This document shows positions 25,274 through 34,833 of a stretch of DNA of 64,000 nt, piece after piece. The stretch comes from Devosia sp. FKR38 (GTDB lineage Bacteria > Pseudomonadota > Alphaproteobacteria > Rhizobiales > Devosiaceae). The notes under the pieces are model-generated. The model was not told the origin of the DNA. It made no database searches and saw nothing but the letters and a program-made list of their open reading frames with translations. Position 1 is the first letter of the stretch. Each line of letters opens with the position of its first letter. The stretch spans positions 2,251,256-2,315,255 of the forward strand of contig NZ_STGC01000005.1 of the NCBI RefSeq assembly GCF_005222805.1, given 5' to 3'. A program made the translations under genes and the position numbers.

Positions 25274-26349
25274 TGCGATGCCCTCCGCAGCCACTGATCC
25301 AGTGCGACGGCGATGATCACCAGCGTGCCGGCCGCAAACATTTGCCAATAATCGTCCACCCCGGCCAGCGACAGGCCGGTGTTGAACACACCCACGATGA
25401 TGGCGCCCAGCACCGAGCCGACGATGGAGCCGCGCCCGCCGAACAGCGAGGTGCCCCCGATCACCACGGCGGTGATCGACCCCAGATTGACCGTGTCAAA
25501 GGAGATCGGCGACACCGAGCCGACGCGGCCGATGGCCACCCAGCCGGCAAAGCCGCAGATCAGCCCGGCCAGCGCATAGACCGAAATCAGCGTGCGCCGC
25601 GTGCGGATACCTGACAGGCGCGCCGCATCAGGATCATCGCCAATGGCATGCACATGGCGTCCCCAGGCCGTTCGGTTGAGCATGAACCAGACGATGCCCG
25701 CCACCACCAGCAGCGACACCGTGCCATAGGTCAGCTTGAAGCCGCCGAAGCGGATGGCCTCGCCGAACCACAACAGCCCAGGCGCCTTCTCCAGAATGTC
25801 GGCATTGCGGATCGATTCCGAATGCGAATACCACAGCTTGAGCGCGGTGAAGATCGACAGCGTCCCCAGCGTCACGATGAAGGGCGGTAGCTTGATGATG
25901 GCCACCAGCACGCCATTGAGCCAGCCCATCAGCGCACCGAACAGCATGCCCACGCCGATGGCTATGGGCAGCGGCACGCCCAGATTGACCGCCATATTGC
26001 CCATGATCAGCGAGGTGACCACCAGGATCGCCCCCACTGACAGATCAATGCCCGCGGTCAGGATCACCAGGGTCTGCGCAATGGCGATGATGCCGGTGAC
26101 CGTGATCTGCTGCAGAACAGTCGACAGGGCGCCCGGCCCCAGGAAGCGCGGTGCAATCAGGCCAAAGGCCGCGATGCTGACGATCAGCACCAATGTCGGA
26201 ATGGTTGTGGGATTGGTCCTGAGGAAGGACCGCAAGATGTGGAACAGGCTCTTGTCGTCCCGCTCGAAACTGGCAACGGACTTGTCCGCCTGGGCCAGCT
26301 TGGCCTCGAAGTCTGAAATGGTTTTTGTTGGCGCGTTGCTATCGCTCAT
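25270..26349 (-). CDS. frcC: Sugar ABC transporter permease (FrcC type)
   Basis: 359 residues with about nine or ten membrane helices. Hallmarks of the sugar (CUT2) permease family are visible: TLVILTAGIDLSVGAIL, LPPFIVTLGTLSIF, HVHAIGDDPDAARLSGI and VVIGGTSLFGGRGS. An N-terminal cytoplasmic extension of about 45 residues precedes the first helix, as in FrcC. It is encoded between the ATPase (four-base overlap) and the binding protein, separated from the latter by two hairpins. Confidence 0.92.
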   Translation of the reverse strand: MSDSNAPTKTISDFEAKLAQADKSVASFERDDKSLFHILRSFLRTNPTTIPTLVLIVSIAAFGLIAPRFLGPGALSTVLQQITVTGIIAIAQTLVILTAGIDLSVGAILVVTSLIMGNMAVNLGVPLPIAIGVGMLFGALMGWLNGVLVAIIKLPPFIVTLGTLSIFTALKLWYSHSESIRNADILEKAPGLLWFGEAIRFGGFKLTYGTVSLLVVAGIVWFMLNRTAWGRHVHAIGDDPDAARLSGIRTRRTLISVYALAGLICGFAGWVAIGRVGSVSPISFDTVNLGSITAVVIGGTSLFGGRGSIVGSVLGAIIVGVFNTGLSLAGVDDYWQMFAAGTLVIIAVALDQWLRRASQ

Positions 26350-26375
26350 GAATCACCCTGCCCAATGAAAGCCCT

Positions 26376-26423
26376 CGCCTGCCCATCGGCAGGCGGACGG
26401 GGGGCGGCACAAGGGCCGCCCCC
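26376..26423 (-). other. Two intercistronic hairpins between frcB and frcC
   Basis: CGCCTGCC (26376-26383) pairs with GGCAGGCG (26388-26395), and GGGGGCGGC (26400-26408) pairs with GCCGCCCCC (26415-26423). They lie after the binding-protein gene. Such stems commonly protect the upstream message and let binding protein exceed permease; that role is inferred. Confidence 0.6.
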
Positions 26424-26448
26424 AGCTCACGCTTTGCTCAGTTGAGCA

Positions 26449-27468
26449 TCAGCCCCAGCAGAGCTCGGTGCCCTTGGCACTGTCGATCGAGGGAACGCCT
26501 TCAGCAGGCTTGTCGGTGACCAGGTTCACGCCGGTGTTGAAGAAGCTCAGGCCTTCCGATGCGACCGGCTTGGTGCCGTCCTTGGCGAAGGCGGCAATGG
26601 CCTCGATACCCTTGGACGCCATCAGCAGCGGATACTGCTGCGAGGTGGCCCCGATCACGCCGGACTTGACGCTGGCAATGCCCGGGCAGCCGCCGTCGAC
26701 CGAAACGATCAGCACGCCGGTCTTGCCGGCCTTGGTCAGCGCCTGATAGGCGCCTTCGGCGGCAGGTTCGTTGATGGTGTAGACCACGTTCATGTCGGGG
26801 TCCTTGGCGAGCAGGTTTTCCACCGAGGTCACGCCGCCTTCGGGATTGGCACCCGAGGATTCATGGCCGATCACGCGCGGATCGGTTTCCGAGCCCATAA
26901 CCTTGAGGTCGGGCACTTCGATGCCGAAACCGACCAGGAACCCGGTGTCGCGCGCCACGTCCACCGAGATATTGTCCTTGTTGATGTCGAGCATGCCGAT
27001 CTTGGCGGTCTTGACGCCCTCGGCGCCCAGCGTCGCGGCAGCCCATTTGCCGATCAGCAGACCGGCTTCGAAATTGTCGGTGGCAAAGGTCATGTCCTGT
27101 GCCTCGGGATCGGCAAGCGGCGTGTCGAGCGCGATCACCAGAATGCCGGCGGCGCGAGCATCCTTGAGCAGCGGGCCGACGGAATCATTGGAGGGCGTAA
27201 TCAGGATGCCCTTGGCGCCGGCCGCCATGCAGTTTTCGATGGCCGTCAGCTGGGGCGACGCATCGCCATCCTTCTCGCCGGCATAGGCCTTGAAGTCGAG
27301 CCCGGCGGCCGTTGCAGCGGCCTCGGCGCCTTCCTTCATCTTCACAAAGAACGGGTTGGTGTTGTTCTTGGTGATCAGGCAGGCCAGGTCTGCGGCCATG
27401 GCCGCAGGAGCCGCCAGGAACACGCAGGCAGCAGCGCCAAGCAGAAGCGAAGTCTTGAATTTGGTCAC
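26449..27468 (-). CDS. frcB: Sugar ABC transporter substrate-binding protein (FrcB type)
   Basis: 339 residues from a GTG start with GGAGG eight bases upstream. The signal peptide is TKFKTSLLLGAAACVFLAAP, cleaved after MAA. The mature protein is a periplasmic-binding type I fold closely resembling FrcB: CLITKNNTNPFFVKMKEGA, ATDNFEAGLLIGKWA, VVYTINEPAAEGAYQAL and GATSQQYPLLMASKGIEAI. Fructose, ribose or mannose are bound by known FrcB; a polyol is possible given the dehydrogenases downstream. Confidence 0.92.
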   Translation of the reverse strand: MTKFKTSLLLGAAACVFLAAPAAMAADLACLITKNNTNPFFVKMKEGAEAAATAAGLDFKAYAGEKDGDASPQLTAIENCMAAGAKGILITPSNDSVGPLLKDARAAGILVIALDTPLADPEAQDMTFATDNFEAGLLIGKWAAATLGAEGVKTAKIGMLDINKDNISVDVARDTGFLVGFGIEVPDLKVMGSETDPRVIGHESSGANPEGGVTSVENLLAKDPDMNVVYTINEPAAEGAYQALTKAGKTGVLIVSVDGGCPGIASVKSGVIGATSQQYPLLMASKGIEAIAAFAKDGTKPVASEGLSFFNTGVNLVTDKPAEGVPSIDSAKGTELCWG

Positions 27469-27578
27469 GTCGGTATCCTCCCAGGATAGTGGTCTCCCCG
27501 GCGCGCAGCTGAACATTGCCAGTCATGCGGGCCTTCGATCGAACGGCATTGGCGCCAGGGCCCGCGTTCGTCGGCGTC

Positions 27579-27607
27579 ATTTCTAGCAAGCCAGTTTGCT
27601 CTGTCAA
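27579..27607 (-). promoter_or_regulatory. Predicted frcB promoter with embedded operator
   Basis: On the minus strand TTGACA (27607-27602) is followed 17 bases later by AGAAAT (27584-27579). The spacer contains AGCAA-N6-TTGCT (27585-27600), an inverted repeat sharing its arms with the repeat before the ROK regulator. A repressor bound here would block polymerase. Confidence 0.6.
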
Positions 27608-27754
27608 TAAGTTATTCCAACGGATTTATTAATTGACGGACCATGATCTTCTCTGGCTTTCTGACGCCTGCGGACCTGGGGCACAGCGCGATTTGGGCGC
27701 GACAAACCCCATGATGGGGATTGCAATCGGGCCCAGGATGCGGCCTAAAGCGGT

Positions 27755-27773
27755 TTGCTAAAAATGTTAGCAA
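27755..27773. promoter_or_regulatory. Probable ROK-repressor operator
   Basis: TTGCTAA (27755-27761) and TTAGCAA (27767-27773) form a perfect inverted repeat with a 5-base spacer, eight bases before the regulator's AGGGGA ribosome site. Arm sequence and symmetry fit ROK-family operators, suggesting autoregulation. Confidence 0.6.
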
Positions 27774-27793
27774 GCTGAACAGGGGACGTGTTG

Positions 27794-29026
27794 ATGGTCA
27801 AAATCCCGACCGGCAGCAGCGGTGCCGATACGCTGGACCGGGGCACAAACCAATCTGGCGTGCGTCTGTACAACGAACGGCTGGTTCTCTCGCTCATTCG
27901 TCGCCTTGGTGCGCTGCCCAAGGCCGATATTGCGCGCCGCACCGGCCTGTCACCCCAGACCATTTCCACCATCGCCAATGCGCTCGAGGCCGACGGCATC
28001 CTGTCGCGTCTCCCTCCCCTGCGCGGCAAGGTTGGCCAGCCGCTGGTGCCCTATGCGCTCAACCCGCGCGGCGCCTTCTTCCTGGGCCTCAAGATCGGCC
28101 GTCGCAGTTCGGACGTGGTGTTGATGGACTTTGTCGGCACGGTGCTGGGACGCTTGCACGAGCCCCACCCCTATCCGACGCCGGAGGCCATCGTGGACCT
28201 GGCGCAGCGCGGCATCGACGAGTTGACATCGAGCCTGACCGAGGCCGAACGCAGCCGCATCGCCGGCTTTGGCATCGCGGCGCCCTTTGAGCTGTGGAAC
28301 TGGGAATCCCAGATCGGCGCACCGCCCGAGGTGCTCGAGGCCTGGCGGCATGCCGATATGCGCAAGGCAATCTCGGCCATCAGCCCCTGGCCGGTCTATC
28401 TGCACAATGACGGCACGGCCGCCTGCGCCGCCGAACTGGTGCTGGGCAGTGGCCAGCATGGCGAGGATTTCCTCTATGTGTTCCTGGGCTCCTTTGTCGG
28501 CGGCGGCGTGGTGCTGAACAGCCATTTGTTCCCCGGCCGCACCGGCTATGCCGGCTCGCTTGCCCCCATGCCGATTGCCACGCCCGCCGGCTTCCAGCAG
28601 TTGATGAAGAGCGCCTCCATCTATGTGCTGGCCGAGACCCTGGCCGCAGCCGGCAAGGATGCCAGCATCCTCTGGCGCGACCCCAGCGACTGGGGGGAGA
28701 TCGGCCCCGAGATCACCCAATGGATCACCGATGCAGCGCGCAGCCTGGCCGTGGTGGCGATCAGCGCTGTCTCCATCATTGATTTCAGCACGATTGTGAT
28801 CGATGGCGCCTTTCCCCCCGCGGTGCGACAGGCGCTGGTGGCGGCCGTACGCGACGCCGTTGCCGAGTTCGATCGGCAGGGCCTGGCCCCATTCGCCATC
28901 GCAGAGGGCACGATCGGCTTTGGCGCCCGCGAAATCGGCGGCGCCTGCCTGCCGCTGCTCGCCAACTTCACGCAGGACCGCGAGGTGTTGTTCAAGGACA
29001 ATATTTCATCGCAGCATGATAGCTAG
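27794..29026 (+). CDS. ROK-family transcriptional regulator
   Basis: 410 residues. AGGGGA seven bases upstream selects the ATG at 27794 over in-frame GTG and TTG codons just before it. The N-terminal winged helix-turn-helix is clear (PKADIARRTGLSPQTISTIA). The ROK sugar-kinase-like part follows (YLHNDGTAACAAELVLGSG, YVFLGSFVGGGVVLN). The usual ROK zinc-finger motif (CxCGxxGC type) is not present after HLFPGRTGYAGSL, so it is a degenerate member. It is divergent from frcBCA and is the likely repressor of that cluster. Confidence 0.9.
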   Translation: MVKIPTGSSGADTLDRGTNQSGVRLYNERLVLSLIRRLGALPKADIARRTGLSPQTISTIANALEADGILSRLPPLRGKVGQPLVPYALNPRGAFFLGLKIGRRSSDVVLMDFVGTVLGRLHEPHPYPTPEAIVDLAQRGIDELTSSLTEAERSRIAGFGIAAPFELWNWESQIGAPPEVLEAWRHADMRKAISAISPWPVYLHNDGTAACAAELVLGSGQHGEDFLYVFLGSFVGGGVVLNSHLFPGRTGYAGSLAPMPIATPAGFQQLMKSASIYVLAETLAAAGKDASILWRDPSDWGEIGPEITQWITDAARSLAVVAISAVSIIDFSTIVIDGAFPPAVRQALVAAVRDAVAEFDRQGLAPFAIAEGTIGFGAREIGGACLPLLANFTQDREVLFKDNISSQHDS

Positions 29027-29108
29027 CCAATTGAGATAAAAGGACTTTTGCACTCGGTAACAAGTCCTCAACCTCAATTGGGCTAAGCTGTGGACACGAC
29101 GTATCCAC
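29021..29108 (+). other. Nested inverted repeats before the GGDEF-EAL gene
   Basis: AGCTAGCCAATTGAG (29021-29035) pairs with CTCAATTGGGCTAAGCT (29073-29089) allowing two bulges. Inside it AGGACTT (29041-29047) pairs with AAGTCCT (29062-29068). A separate GTGGA/TCCAC stem (29090-29094, 29104-29108) follows, ending 11 bases before the next ATG. It may terminate the ROK transcript or act as a leader element. Confidence 0.5.
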
Positions 29109-29119
29109 AAGATTGACCC

Positions 29120-31363
29120 ATGCAGCCACAGCCCTCCTCCGCCACACGTCGGCATGTACCAGTGGCCGTGCTGCTGCCGGTCGTACTGGTTTTAGCCCTC
29201 GCCATAGTCGCCCTGCTCGGCTTCGTGGTCTGGTCAACGACCAATATCGACCAGCGCTCCCTGGAGCGGCAGAAGGACTCCATTGCCCGCGTGCTGCAGT
29301 TCCGCCGCAGCCAGATCGAGGTCCAGGCGACCAGCGTGGCCGTGTGGGACGAGACGTTGATCAACACCAAGCTGGCGTTCAATGCCAACTGGATCGAGCG
29401 CAATCTCAGCAGCCGCATGCACGAGAACTTCGGCTATGACGCCCTGGTTGTGGTGGATGCCAGCAACAAGCCGCTCTACGCCATGGTCGATGGCTTTGCC
29501 GTTGTCATTCCCGACACGGGCGCTGCGCACGAGCCATTCCAGAGCTTACTGAGCGACCTGCGCACCCTGCGCACGGCGCCCGGCCCGCTCGGCACCCGGC
29601 AGGTGCCGGCCACCATCACCGACTTTCTGGTCATCGACGGACGCCCGGCCATGGTCACGGCCTCCACCATCGTGTCGGACACCGGCGCGTTGCGCCAGCA
29701 GCCCGGCAGCGAATATGCGCTGGTGCTGACGCGTTTTCTGGACACCACGGTGGCCGCGGAGATCAACCGCCAATATGTGATCGATGGCGGGCACTTTACC
29801 ATGGTCGGCGCCACAACGGCGGACCAGGCCGTGTTTCCCGTCGTCAACAATGCAGGACGCTTCATCACCTTCTTCCAGTGGAACCTGGATCGCCCCGGCC
29901 AGACGGTGCTGAACCAGACCATTCCCATGCTCGGCCTCACCTTCCTGGTGATTGGGGGCCTCGTGATGCTGCTGCTCAACCAGCTGCGCCGCTATGCCGA
30001 GGCCTTGGAAGCCGGAAAGCACTTCAGTCGCTATCAGGCCAGCCACGATGAACTGACCGGCCTGCCAAACCGCTCCAGCTTCGAGTTCGAGCTGAGGCGC
30101 CGCGTCGACATGCGGGGCCAGTGCACCGGCGACACCTATCTGCTCATGCTCGATCTGGACCGCTTCAAGCAGGTCAACGACACGCTGGGCCATCAGGCCG
30201 GCGATGAGCTGATCTGTGCCGTTGCCGATCGTCTGAAGGCCGTCCTGGGCAAGGACGCCCTCATCGCCCGCCTGGGCGGCGACGAATTCGGCATCGTCGT
30301 CTCCCACACCGACGGCCCCTTCGATGTGCAGCAGGCCTCCCAGCGCATCATCTCGGCGATCGGGCAGTCCTTCGAACTGCGCCACTACAAGGCCCATGTT
30401 GGAGCCAGCATCGGCATCGTGGTTATCGATCGCAACAGCGAAGATGTTGCGCCCAGCGAACTGATGCGCAAGGCCGACATCGCGCTCTATGAGGCCAAGG
30501 CTGGCGGCCGCAACCGCGCTATGGTCTATGAAGAGCACATGAACGAGATGCTGCAGCTGCAGCACACCATCGAGGGCGAGCTGCGCGAAGCGCTGCAGCG
30601 CGACGACCAGCTGTCCGTCGTCTTCCAGCCGCTGGTGAGCCAGGAGTCCCGCCGCGTGGTCGGTGCAGAGGCCCTGTCGCGCTGGGCCCATCCAAAATTC
30701 GGGCAGATCTCGCCGGGGCGCTTCATTCCCGTGGCCGAAAATACCGGACTGATCGAGGCCCTTGGCGAGTTTGTACTGCGCCGCGCCTGCGAGCTGGGTG
30801 CCACAGCGCCGGGCCGAACCATAGCGGTCAACATCTCGCCCACCCAGCTGCGCAATCCACAGTTCTCGCACCTGGTGTTCGACATCCTGCATCGCAGCGG
30901 CATGCGCCCCAATGATCTGGAGCTTGAGATCACCGAGTCCATCCTGCTCGACGACGAGCATGTGTCCTCCCAGAACCTGCGCACCTTCCGCACCGCCGGC
31001 ATCAAGATCGCGCTCGACGACTTTGGCACGGGCTATTCCTCGCTCAGCTATCTCAAGCGCTACCCCGTGGATCGCATCAAGATCGACCGCTCCTTCGTCA
31101 ACCAGCTGGCCGAAGGCCACGACTCGGTCGCCATCACCAGGGCCATCGTGACGCTGGCCCATGCCATGGACCTTGAAGTAACGGCCGAAGGCGTGGAAAC
31201 CGAAGACCAGGCCTCCATACTGGCGCAGATGGGCTGCAACATGCTGCAGGGCTTCCTGTTCTCCAGCGGCGTCCCGCGCGAGAGAATCGTTGATATCTTC
31301 GCCGACCCCGCCAACGCGCTGGTGTCACGCGGCAGCCGCGCCATCAGGGCAATCTCCCGTTAA
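29120..31363 (+). CDS. Membrane GGDEF-EAL protein with CHASE4-like sensor
   Basis: 747 residues. One membrane helix near residues 13-37 and another near 270-292 enclose a periplasmic CHASE4-like domain (SVAVWDETLINTKLAFNANW). Then come a GGDEF domain with intact GGDEF at 386-390 and an EAL domain with EAL at 517-519 and DDFGTGYSSLSYLKRY from 633. Both catalytic motifs look complete, so it could make or degrade c-di-GMP; in such hybrids one activity usually dominates. A structured leader precedes it and a paralogue follows. Confidence 0.93.
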   Translation: MQPQPSSATRRHVPVAVLLPVVLVLALAIVALLGFVVWSTTNIDQRSLERQKDSIARVLQFRRSQIEVQATSVAVWDETLINTKLAFNANWIERNLSSRMHENFGYDALVVVDASNKPLYAMVDGFAVVIPDTGAAHEPFQSLLSDLRTLRTAPGPLGTRQVPATITDFLVIDGRPAMVTASTIVSDTGALRQQPGSEYALVLTRFLDTTVAAEINRQYVIDGGHFTMVGATTADQAVFPVVNNAGRFITFFQWNLDRPGQTVLNQTIPMLGLTFLVIGGLVMLLLNQLRRYAEALEAGKHFSRYQASHDELTGLPNRSSFEFELRRRVDMRGQCTGDTYLLMLDLDRFKQVNDTLGHQAGDELICAVADRLKAVLGKDALIARLGGDEFGIVVSHTDGPFDVQQASQRIISAIGQSFELRHYKAHVGASIGIVVIDRNSEDVAPSELMRKADIALYEAKAGGRNRAMVYEEHMNEMLQLQHTIEGELREALQRDDQLSVVFQPLVSQESRRVVGAEALSRWAHPKFGQISPGRFIPVAENTGLIEALGEFVLRRACELGATAPGRTIAVNISPTQLRNPQFSHLVFDILHRSGMRPNDLELEITESILLDDEHVSSQNLRTFRTAGIKIALDDFGTGYSSLSYLKRYPVDRIKIDRSFVNQLAEGHDSVAITRAIVTLAHAMDLEVTAEGVETEDQASILAQMGCNMLQGFLFSSGVPRERIVDIFADPANALVSRGSRAIRAISR

Positions 31364-31452
31364 CTGCTATAGCAGAACCAATTAGCGATTCACCCTGCGC
31401 TAAGCCGGCTCACCGACAATGGCCAGAAGTACGGCTGGGGGAGATGATCCGC

Positions 31453-32940
31453 ATGGACATGACAGGGCAGACGCGGCGCTATCCAGCCACGATGCTGCTG
31501 GCCATCTTCGCGGCCGGCCTTGTGACAGTCTTGGGCGTGGCCGGCTTCATGGGCCTGGCCATCAACAGCGTTGACACCGATGCGCTGCAGCACCAGCGGC
31601 GCATGGTGACCAAAGCCATGGAAACGACCATCGAAACGGCCATCCAAAACCAAGGCGAACTGTCCACCTGGGATGAGATGCTGGAAGCCATCGATGACGA
31701 GGATGTCCAATGGCTGACCGACCACCTGGCCTCAGAGGCCTATGAGTTTTTCGACCAGGACCAGATCTATATCCTCGATGAGACGGGCGAGCCCCTCTAT
31801 GCCGCGCGCGAGGGCAGCGCCATGGCGCCGGAACGCTTCGAGACCATTCGCGCCGTGGTCACCCCGCTGCTGGAGCAGCTGGACTCGCCAACCAAGCGCG
31901 CGGCCCTCAATGCCTATAAGCGCGGATCGCGCGAGCTCGCCTCGCTTGCCCATGATTTTGCTATCGTCCGGGGCATCCCAGCGATCATTGTCGCCTCGCC
32001 CGTGGTCTCGGACACCCGTCGGCTGAACGCCGCCGAAGGCGCCGAACCGATCATGGTCAGCGTCACCCTGCTGGGCCCCGACCTGGGCCGCGACCTTGCC
32101 GACCAATATCTGCTGCGTGAGCCCCATTTCAGCCAGCGGCCCGGCTGGGTTGCCCCCGAGGCGGTCTTGCCGCTGCGCAATGCTGCTGGTGAAGCGGTCA
32201 CCTGGCTGAAATGGCTGCCGGACCGCCCGGGCCGCCGCATCCTGGGCGATACCCTGCCAGCCCTTGGCCTGGCGCTGCTGGTCGCCGGCACAATCATCGC
32301 CCTGCTGCTGCGCAATCTGCAGCGCACCTCGAACCAACTGCTGGCCGAGCGCGCTGAAGCTCACCACCGCGCTCTGCACGACCCACTGACCGGGCTGGGC
32401 AACCGCGCCCTCTTTGATGACCGGCTGGCGGACGCGCTCAAGCATCTGCCACCAGGTCCGTCACGGCTGGCTCTGCACTGCCTGGATCTGGACAGCTTCA
32501 AGCCGGTCAATGACACCTTGGGACACAAGGCCGGCGACGAATTGTTGCGACAGGTCGCACAGCGCATCACCGCCCAACTGGCGCCGCGCGACATTCTTGT
32601 TCGCATGGGCGGCGACGAATTCGCCATCATCCAGCCCGGCATATCCGGTCCCGACCAGCCCGCCGACCTCGCCAGCTGCATTATCGCGGCCATCCGCCAA
32701 CCTTTCACGCTGCAGGCCGGCACCGTTCAGATCGGCATCAGCATCGGCATTGCCACCGCGCCAGATAGCGCCAGCACCGAGGTCGACCTCATGGTCCGCG
32801 CTGACTCTGCGCTCTATCAAGCCAAGGCCGGCGGCCGCAATCGCTACCGCTTCTTCAGCGAAGCCAGCCCCGGCGCCGGCGGGCCAGCGGACCTCAACGA
32901 GCGGCTGCAGACGGCCTTTGTCGCCCGCGGTGCCGCCTGA
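31453..32940 (+). CDS. Membrane diguanylate cyclase with CHASE4-like sensor
   Basis: 495 residues from the ATG at 31453, for which GGGGGAG is properly spaced; the ATG at 31444 abuts that site. The architecture repeats the neighbour without EAL: membrane helix ([19 protein letters not shown]), periplasmic CHASE4-like domain ([18 protein letters not shown]), second helix and GGDEF domain with GGDEF at residues 386-390, the same index as in the upstream protein. A tandem duplication with loss or gain of EAL is likely. It should synthesise c-di-GMP in response to an envelope signal. Confidence 0.92.
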   Translation: MDMTGQTRRYPATMLLAIFAAGLVTVLGVAGFMGLAINSVDTDALQHQRRMVTKAMETTIETAIQNQGELSTWDEMLEAIDDEDVQWLTDHLASEAYEFFDQDQIYILDETGEPLYAAREGSAMAPERFETIRAVVTPLLEQLDSPTKRAALNAYKRGSRELASLAHDFAIVRGIPAIIVASPVVSDTRRLNAAEGAEPIMVSVTLLGPDLGRDLADQYLLREPHFSQRPGWVAPEAVLPLRNAAGEAVTWLKWLPDRPGRRILGDTLPALGLALLVAGTIIALLLRNLQRTSNQLLAERAEAHHRALHDPLTGLGNRALFDDRLADALKHLPPGPSRLALHCLDLDSFKPVNDTLGHKAGDELLRQVAQRITAQLAPRDILVRMGGDEFAIIQPGISGPDQPADLASCIIAAIRQPFTLQAGTVQIGISIGIATAPDSASTEVDLMVRADSALYQAKAGGRNRYRFFSEASPGAGGPADLNERLQTAFVARGAA

Positions 32941-33026
32941 GCCCATGCCTGCCATGTCCAAACGGCCTTGACGCCGGGGGCCGCCCGACACCAGTGTCCG
33001 GCATGACCAAGCCCCAGGACGCACCG

Positions 33027-34736
33027 ATGACTTCTGCCCAGACGCTCACCCGCATGATCATGGCCGGTCAGGGCAAGCAGCCCGCCGATCTGGTGGTGCG
33101 CAATGTGCAGCTGCTCGATGTCATCACAGGCGCCGTCACCACCACCGACATCGCCATCGTCGCCGATCGTATCGTGGGCACCCATGCCCACTATGAAGGC
33201 CTGACCGAGATCGACGGCCGCGGTCGCTTTGCCGTCCCCGGCTTTATCGACACCCATCTGCACATCGAATCGTCCCTGGTCACCCCCTTCGAATTCGACC
33301 GCTGCGTGCTGCCCCATGGCGTCACCACCGTGATCTGCGATCCCCATGAGATCGCCAATGTGCTGGGCAGCGAGGGCATTCGCTATTTCCTCGATTGCGC
33401 CGAACAGACCGTGATGGACATTCGCGTCAATCTTTCCTCCTGCGTGCCGGCGACGGGGTTCGAAACCTCCGGCGCCGCCCTCGAGATCGACGACCTCACG
33501 CCATTCCGCAGCCATCCCAAGGTCATCGGCCTGGCCGAGATGATGAACTTCCCCGGCGTGCTCAATGGCGATCCCGGCATCCTGGCCAAGCTCGTGGCCT
33601 TCCAGGGCGGCCATATCGACGGTCACGCCCCACTGCTGCTCGGCCAGGCGCTCAATGGCTATCTGGCTGCCGCCATTCGCACCGACCATGAGGCCACCAG
33701 CGCCGCCGAGGCACGCGAAAAGCTGGCCAAGGGCATGGCCATTCTCATCCGCGAAGGCTCGGTCTCGAAAGACCTCAAGGCCCTGGCCGAAGTGCTGGAC
33801 GAAAACAGCTCCAGCTTTGTGGCGCTCTGCACCGACGACCGCAACCCGCTCGACATCGCCGAAGAGGGGCATTTGGACAGCTCCATTCGCCGCCTGATCG
33901 CCATGGGTCGGCCGCTGCACCATGTCTATCGCGCCGCCAGCCACTCGGCGGCCCGCATCTTTGGCCTCACCGACCGTGGCCTGGTCGCGCCCGGCTGGCG
34001 CGCCGACATTGCCCTGCTTGATAGTCTTGAGGATTGCCGCGTCTCCGACGTCATCACCGGCGGGCGTCTGGTGACCCCGGCGCTGTTCGCTGCCCGCCAG
34101 GATGTGGCGCCCGTGGGTCTGACCTCCATGAAGGCGACGCCGGTGACCGCCGACAGCTTCATCACCCAGCCCCGTTCTGGGCAGAATGCCATTCCCGTGA
34201 TCGGTGTGCGTCCCGGCCTCATCCTCACCTTCCGCGAGGAGGCCACCCTTGCCGTGACCGAGGCTGGCCTGCAGCCCGATCTGGCCGCCGACGTCATCAA
34301 GGTCGCCGTCATCGAGCGCCACGGCAAGAACGGCAATATCGGCCGCAGCTTCGTCACCGGATTCGGCCTCAAGCGCGGCGCCATTGCCTCGTCGGTCGGC
34401 CATGATAGCCACAACATCACCGTCATCGGCGCCACGGACGCCGACATGGCCGTAGCGGTCAATCGCCTGATCGAACTGGGCGGCGGCTTCACCGTCGCCG
34501 ACGGTGGCGCCATCACGGCCGAACTGGCGCTGCCCATTGCCGGGCTGATGAGCCCCAAGCCCTTCGAGGCGGTGACGCATGATCTGCATCATTTGCGCGA
34601 CGCCGCCTATGCCCTGGGCTGCGTGCTGCCTGAACCCTTCCTGCAAGTCGCCTTCCTGGCGCTGCCGGTCATCCCCCATCTCAAAATGACCGACCGTGGC
34701 CTGTTCGACGTCGACAAGTTCGATTTCGTCAGCTGA
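33027..34736 (+). CDS. ade: Adenine deaminase
   Basis: 569 residues. AGGA seven bases before the ATG at 33027 favours this start over ATG 33003 and GTG 32994. It is an amidohydrolase with metal ligands in [20 protein letters not shown], followed by [18 protein letters not shown] and the C-terminal [10 protein letters not shown], all typical of bacterial adenine deaminase. It converts adenine to hypoxanthine, feeding the xanthine dehydrogenase encoded nearby. It is transcribed away from the minus-strand purine operon and ends at a strong terminator. Confidence 0.95.
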   Translation: MTSAQTLTRMIMAGQGKQPADLVVRNVQLLDVITGAVTTTDIAIVADRIVGTHAHYEGLTEIDGRGRFAVPGFIDTHLHIESSLVTPFEFDRCVLPHGVTTVICDPHEIANVLGSEGIRYFLDCAEQTVMDIRVNLSSCVPATGFETSGAALEIDDLTPFRSHPKVIGLAEMMNFPGVLNGDPGILAKLVAFQGGHIDGHAPLLLGQALNGYLAAAIRTDHEATSAAEAREKLAKGMAILIREGSVSKDLKALAEVLDENSSSFVALCTDDRNPLDIAEEGHLDSSIRRLIAMGRPLHHVYRAASHSAARIFGLTDRGLVAPGWRADIALLDSLEDCRVSDVITGGRLVTPALFAARQDVAPVGLTSMKATPVTADSFITQPRSGQNAIPVIGVRPGLILTFREEATLAVTEAGLQPDLAADVIKVAVIERHGKNGNIGRSFVTGFGLKRGAIASSVGHDSHNITVIGATDADMAVAVNRLIELGGGFTVADGGAITAELALPIAGLMSPKPFEAVTHDLHHLRDAAYALGCVLPEPFLQVAFLALPVIPHLKMTDRGLFDVDKFDFVS

Positions 34737-34742
34737 CGCGAA

Positions 34743-34765
34743 AAAGGGCCGGGAACCGGCCCTTT
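34743..34765 (+). terminator. Terminator after ade
   Basis: AAAGGGCCGG (34743-34752) pairs with CCGGCCCTTT (34756-34765) around GAA, starting 6 bases after the stop codon. Confidence 0.75.
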
Positions 34766-34833
34766 GCCCAGGGTCCCCCGTTGCCTGCCGACTTGGCCTC
34801 GACTAGCGTGCGCGGGTTAAACGGGGGCACATC

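Noticed and set aside
29034..29075. c-di-GMP (GEMM) riboswitch before the GGDEF-EAL gene
   Set aside because: A loop reading TTGCACTCGGTA recalls part of GEMM, but the conserved CACAGGGCAAACC and GGACGCAAAGCC segments are missing, so I list only an unexplained structure.
32844..34679. 611-codon minus-strand open frame across ade
   Set aside because: Antisense to adenine deaminase, whose family motifs are unmistakable; no ribosome site or protein-like features on the other strand.
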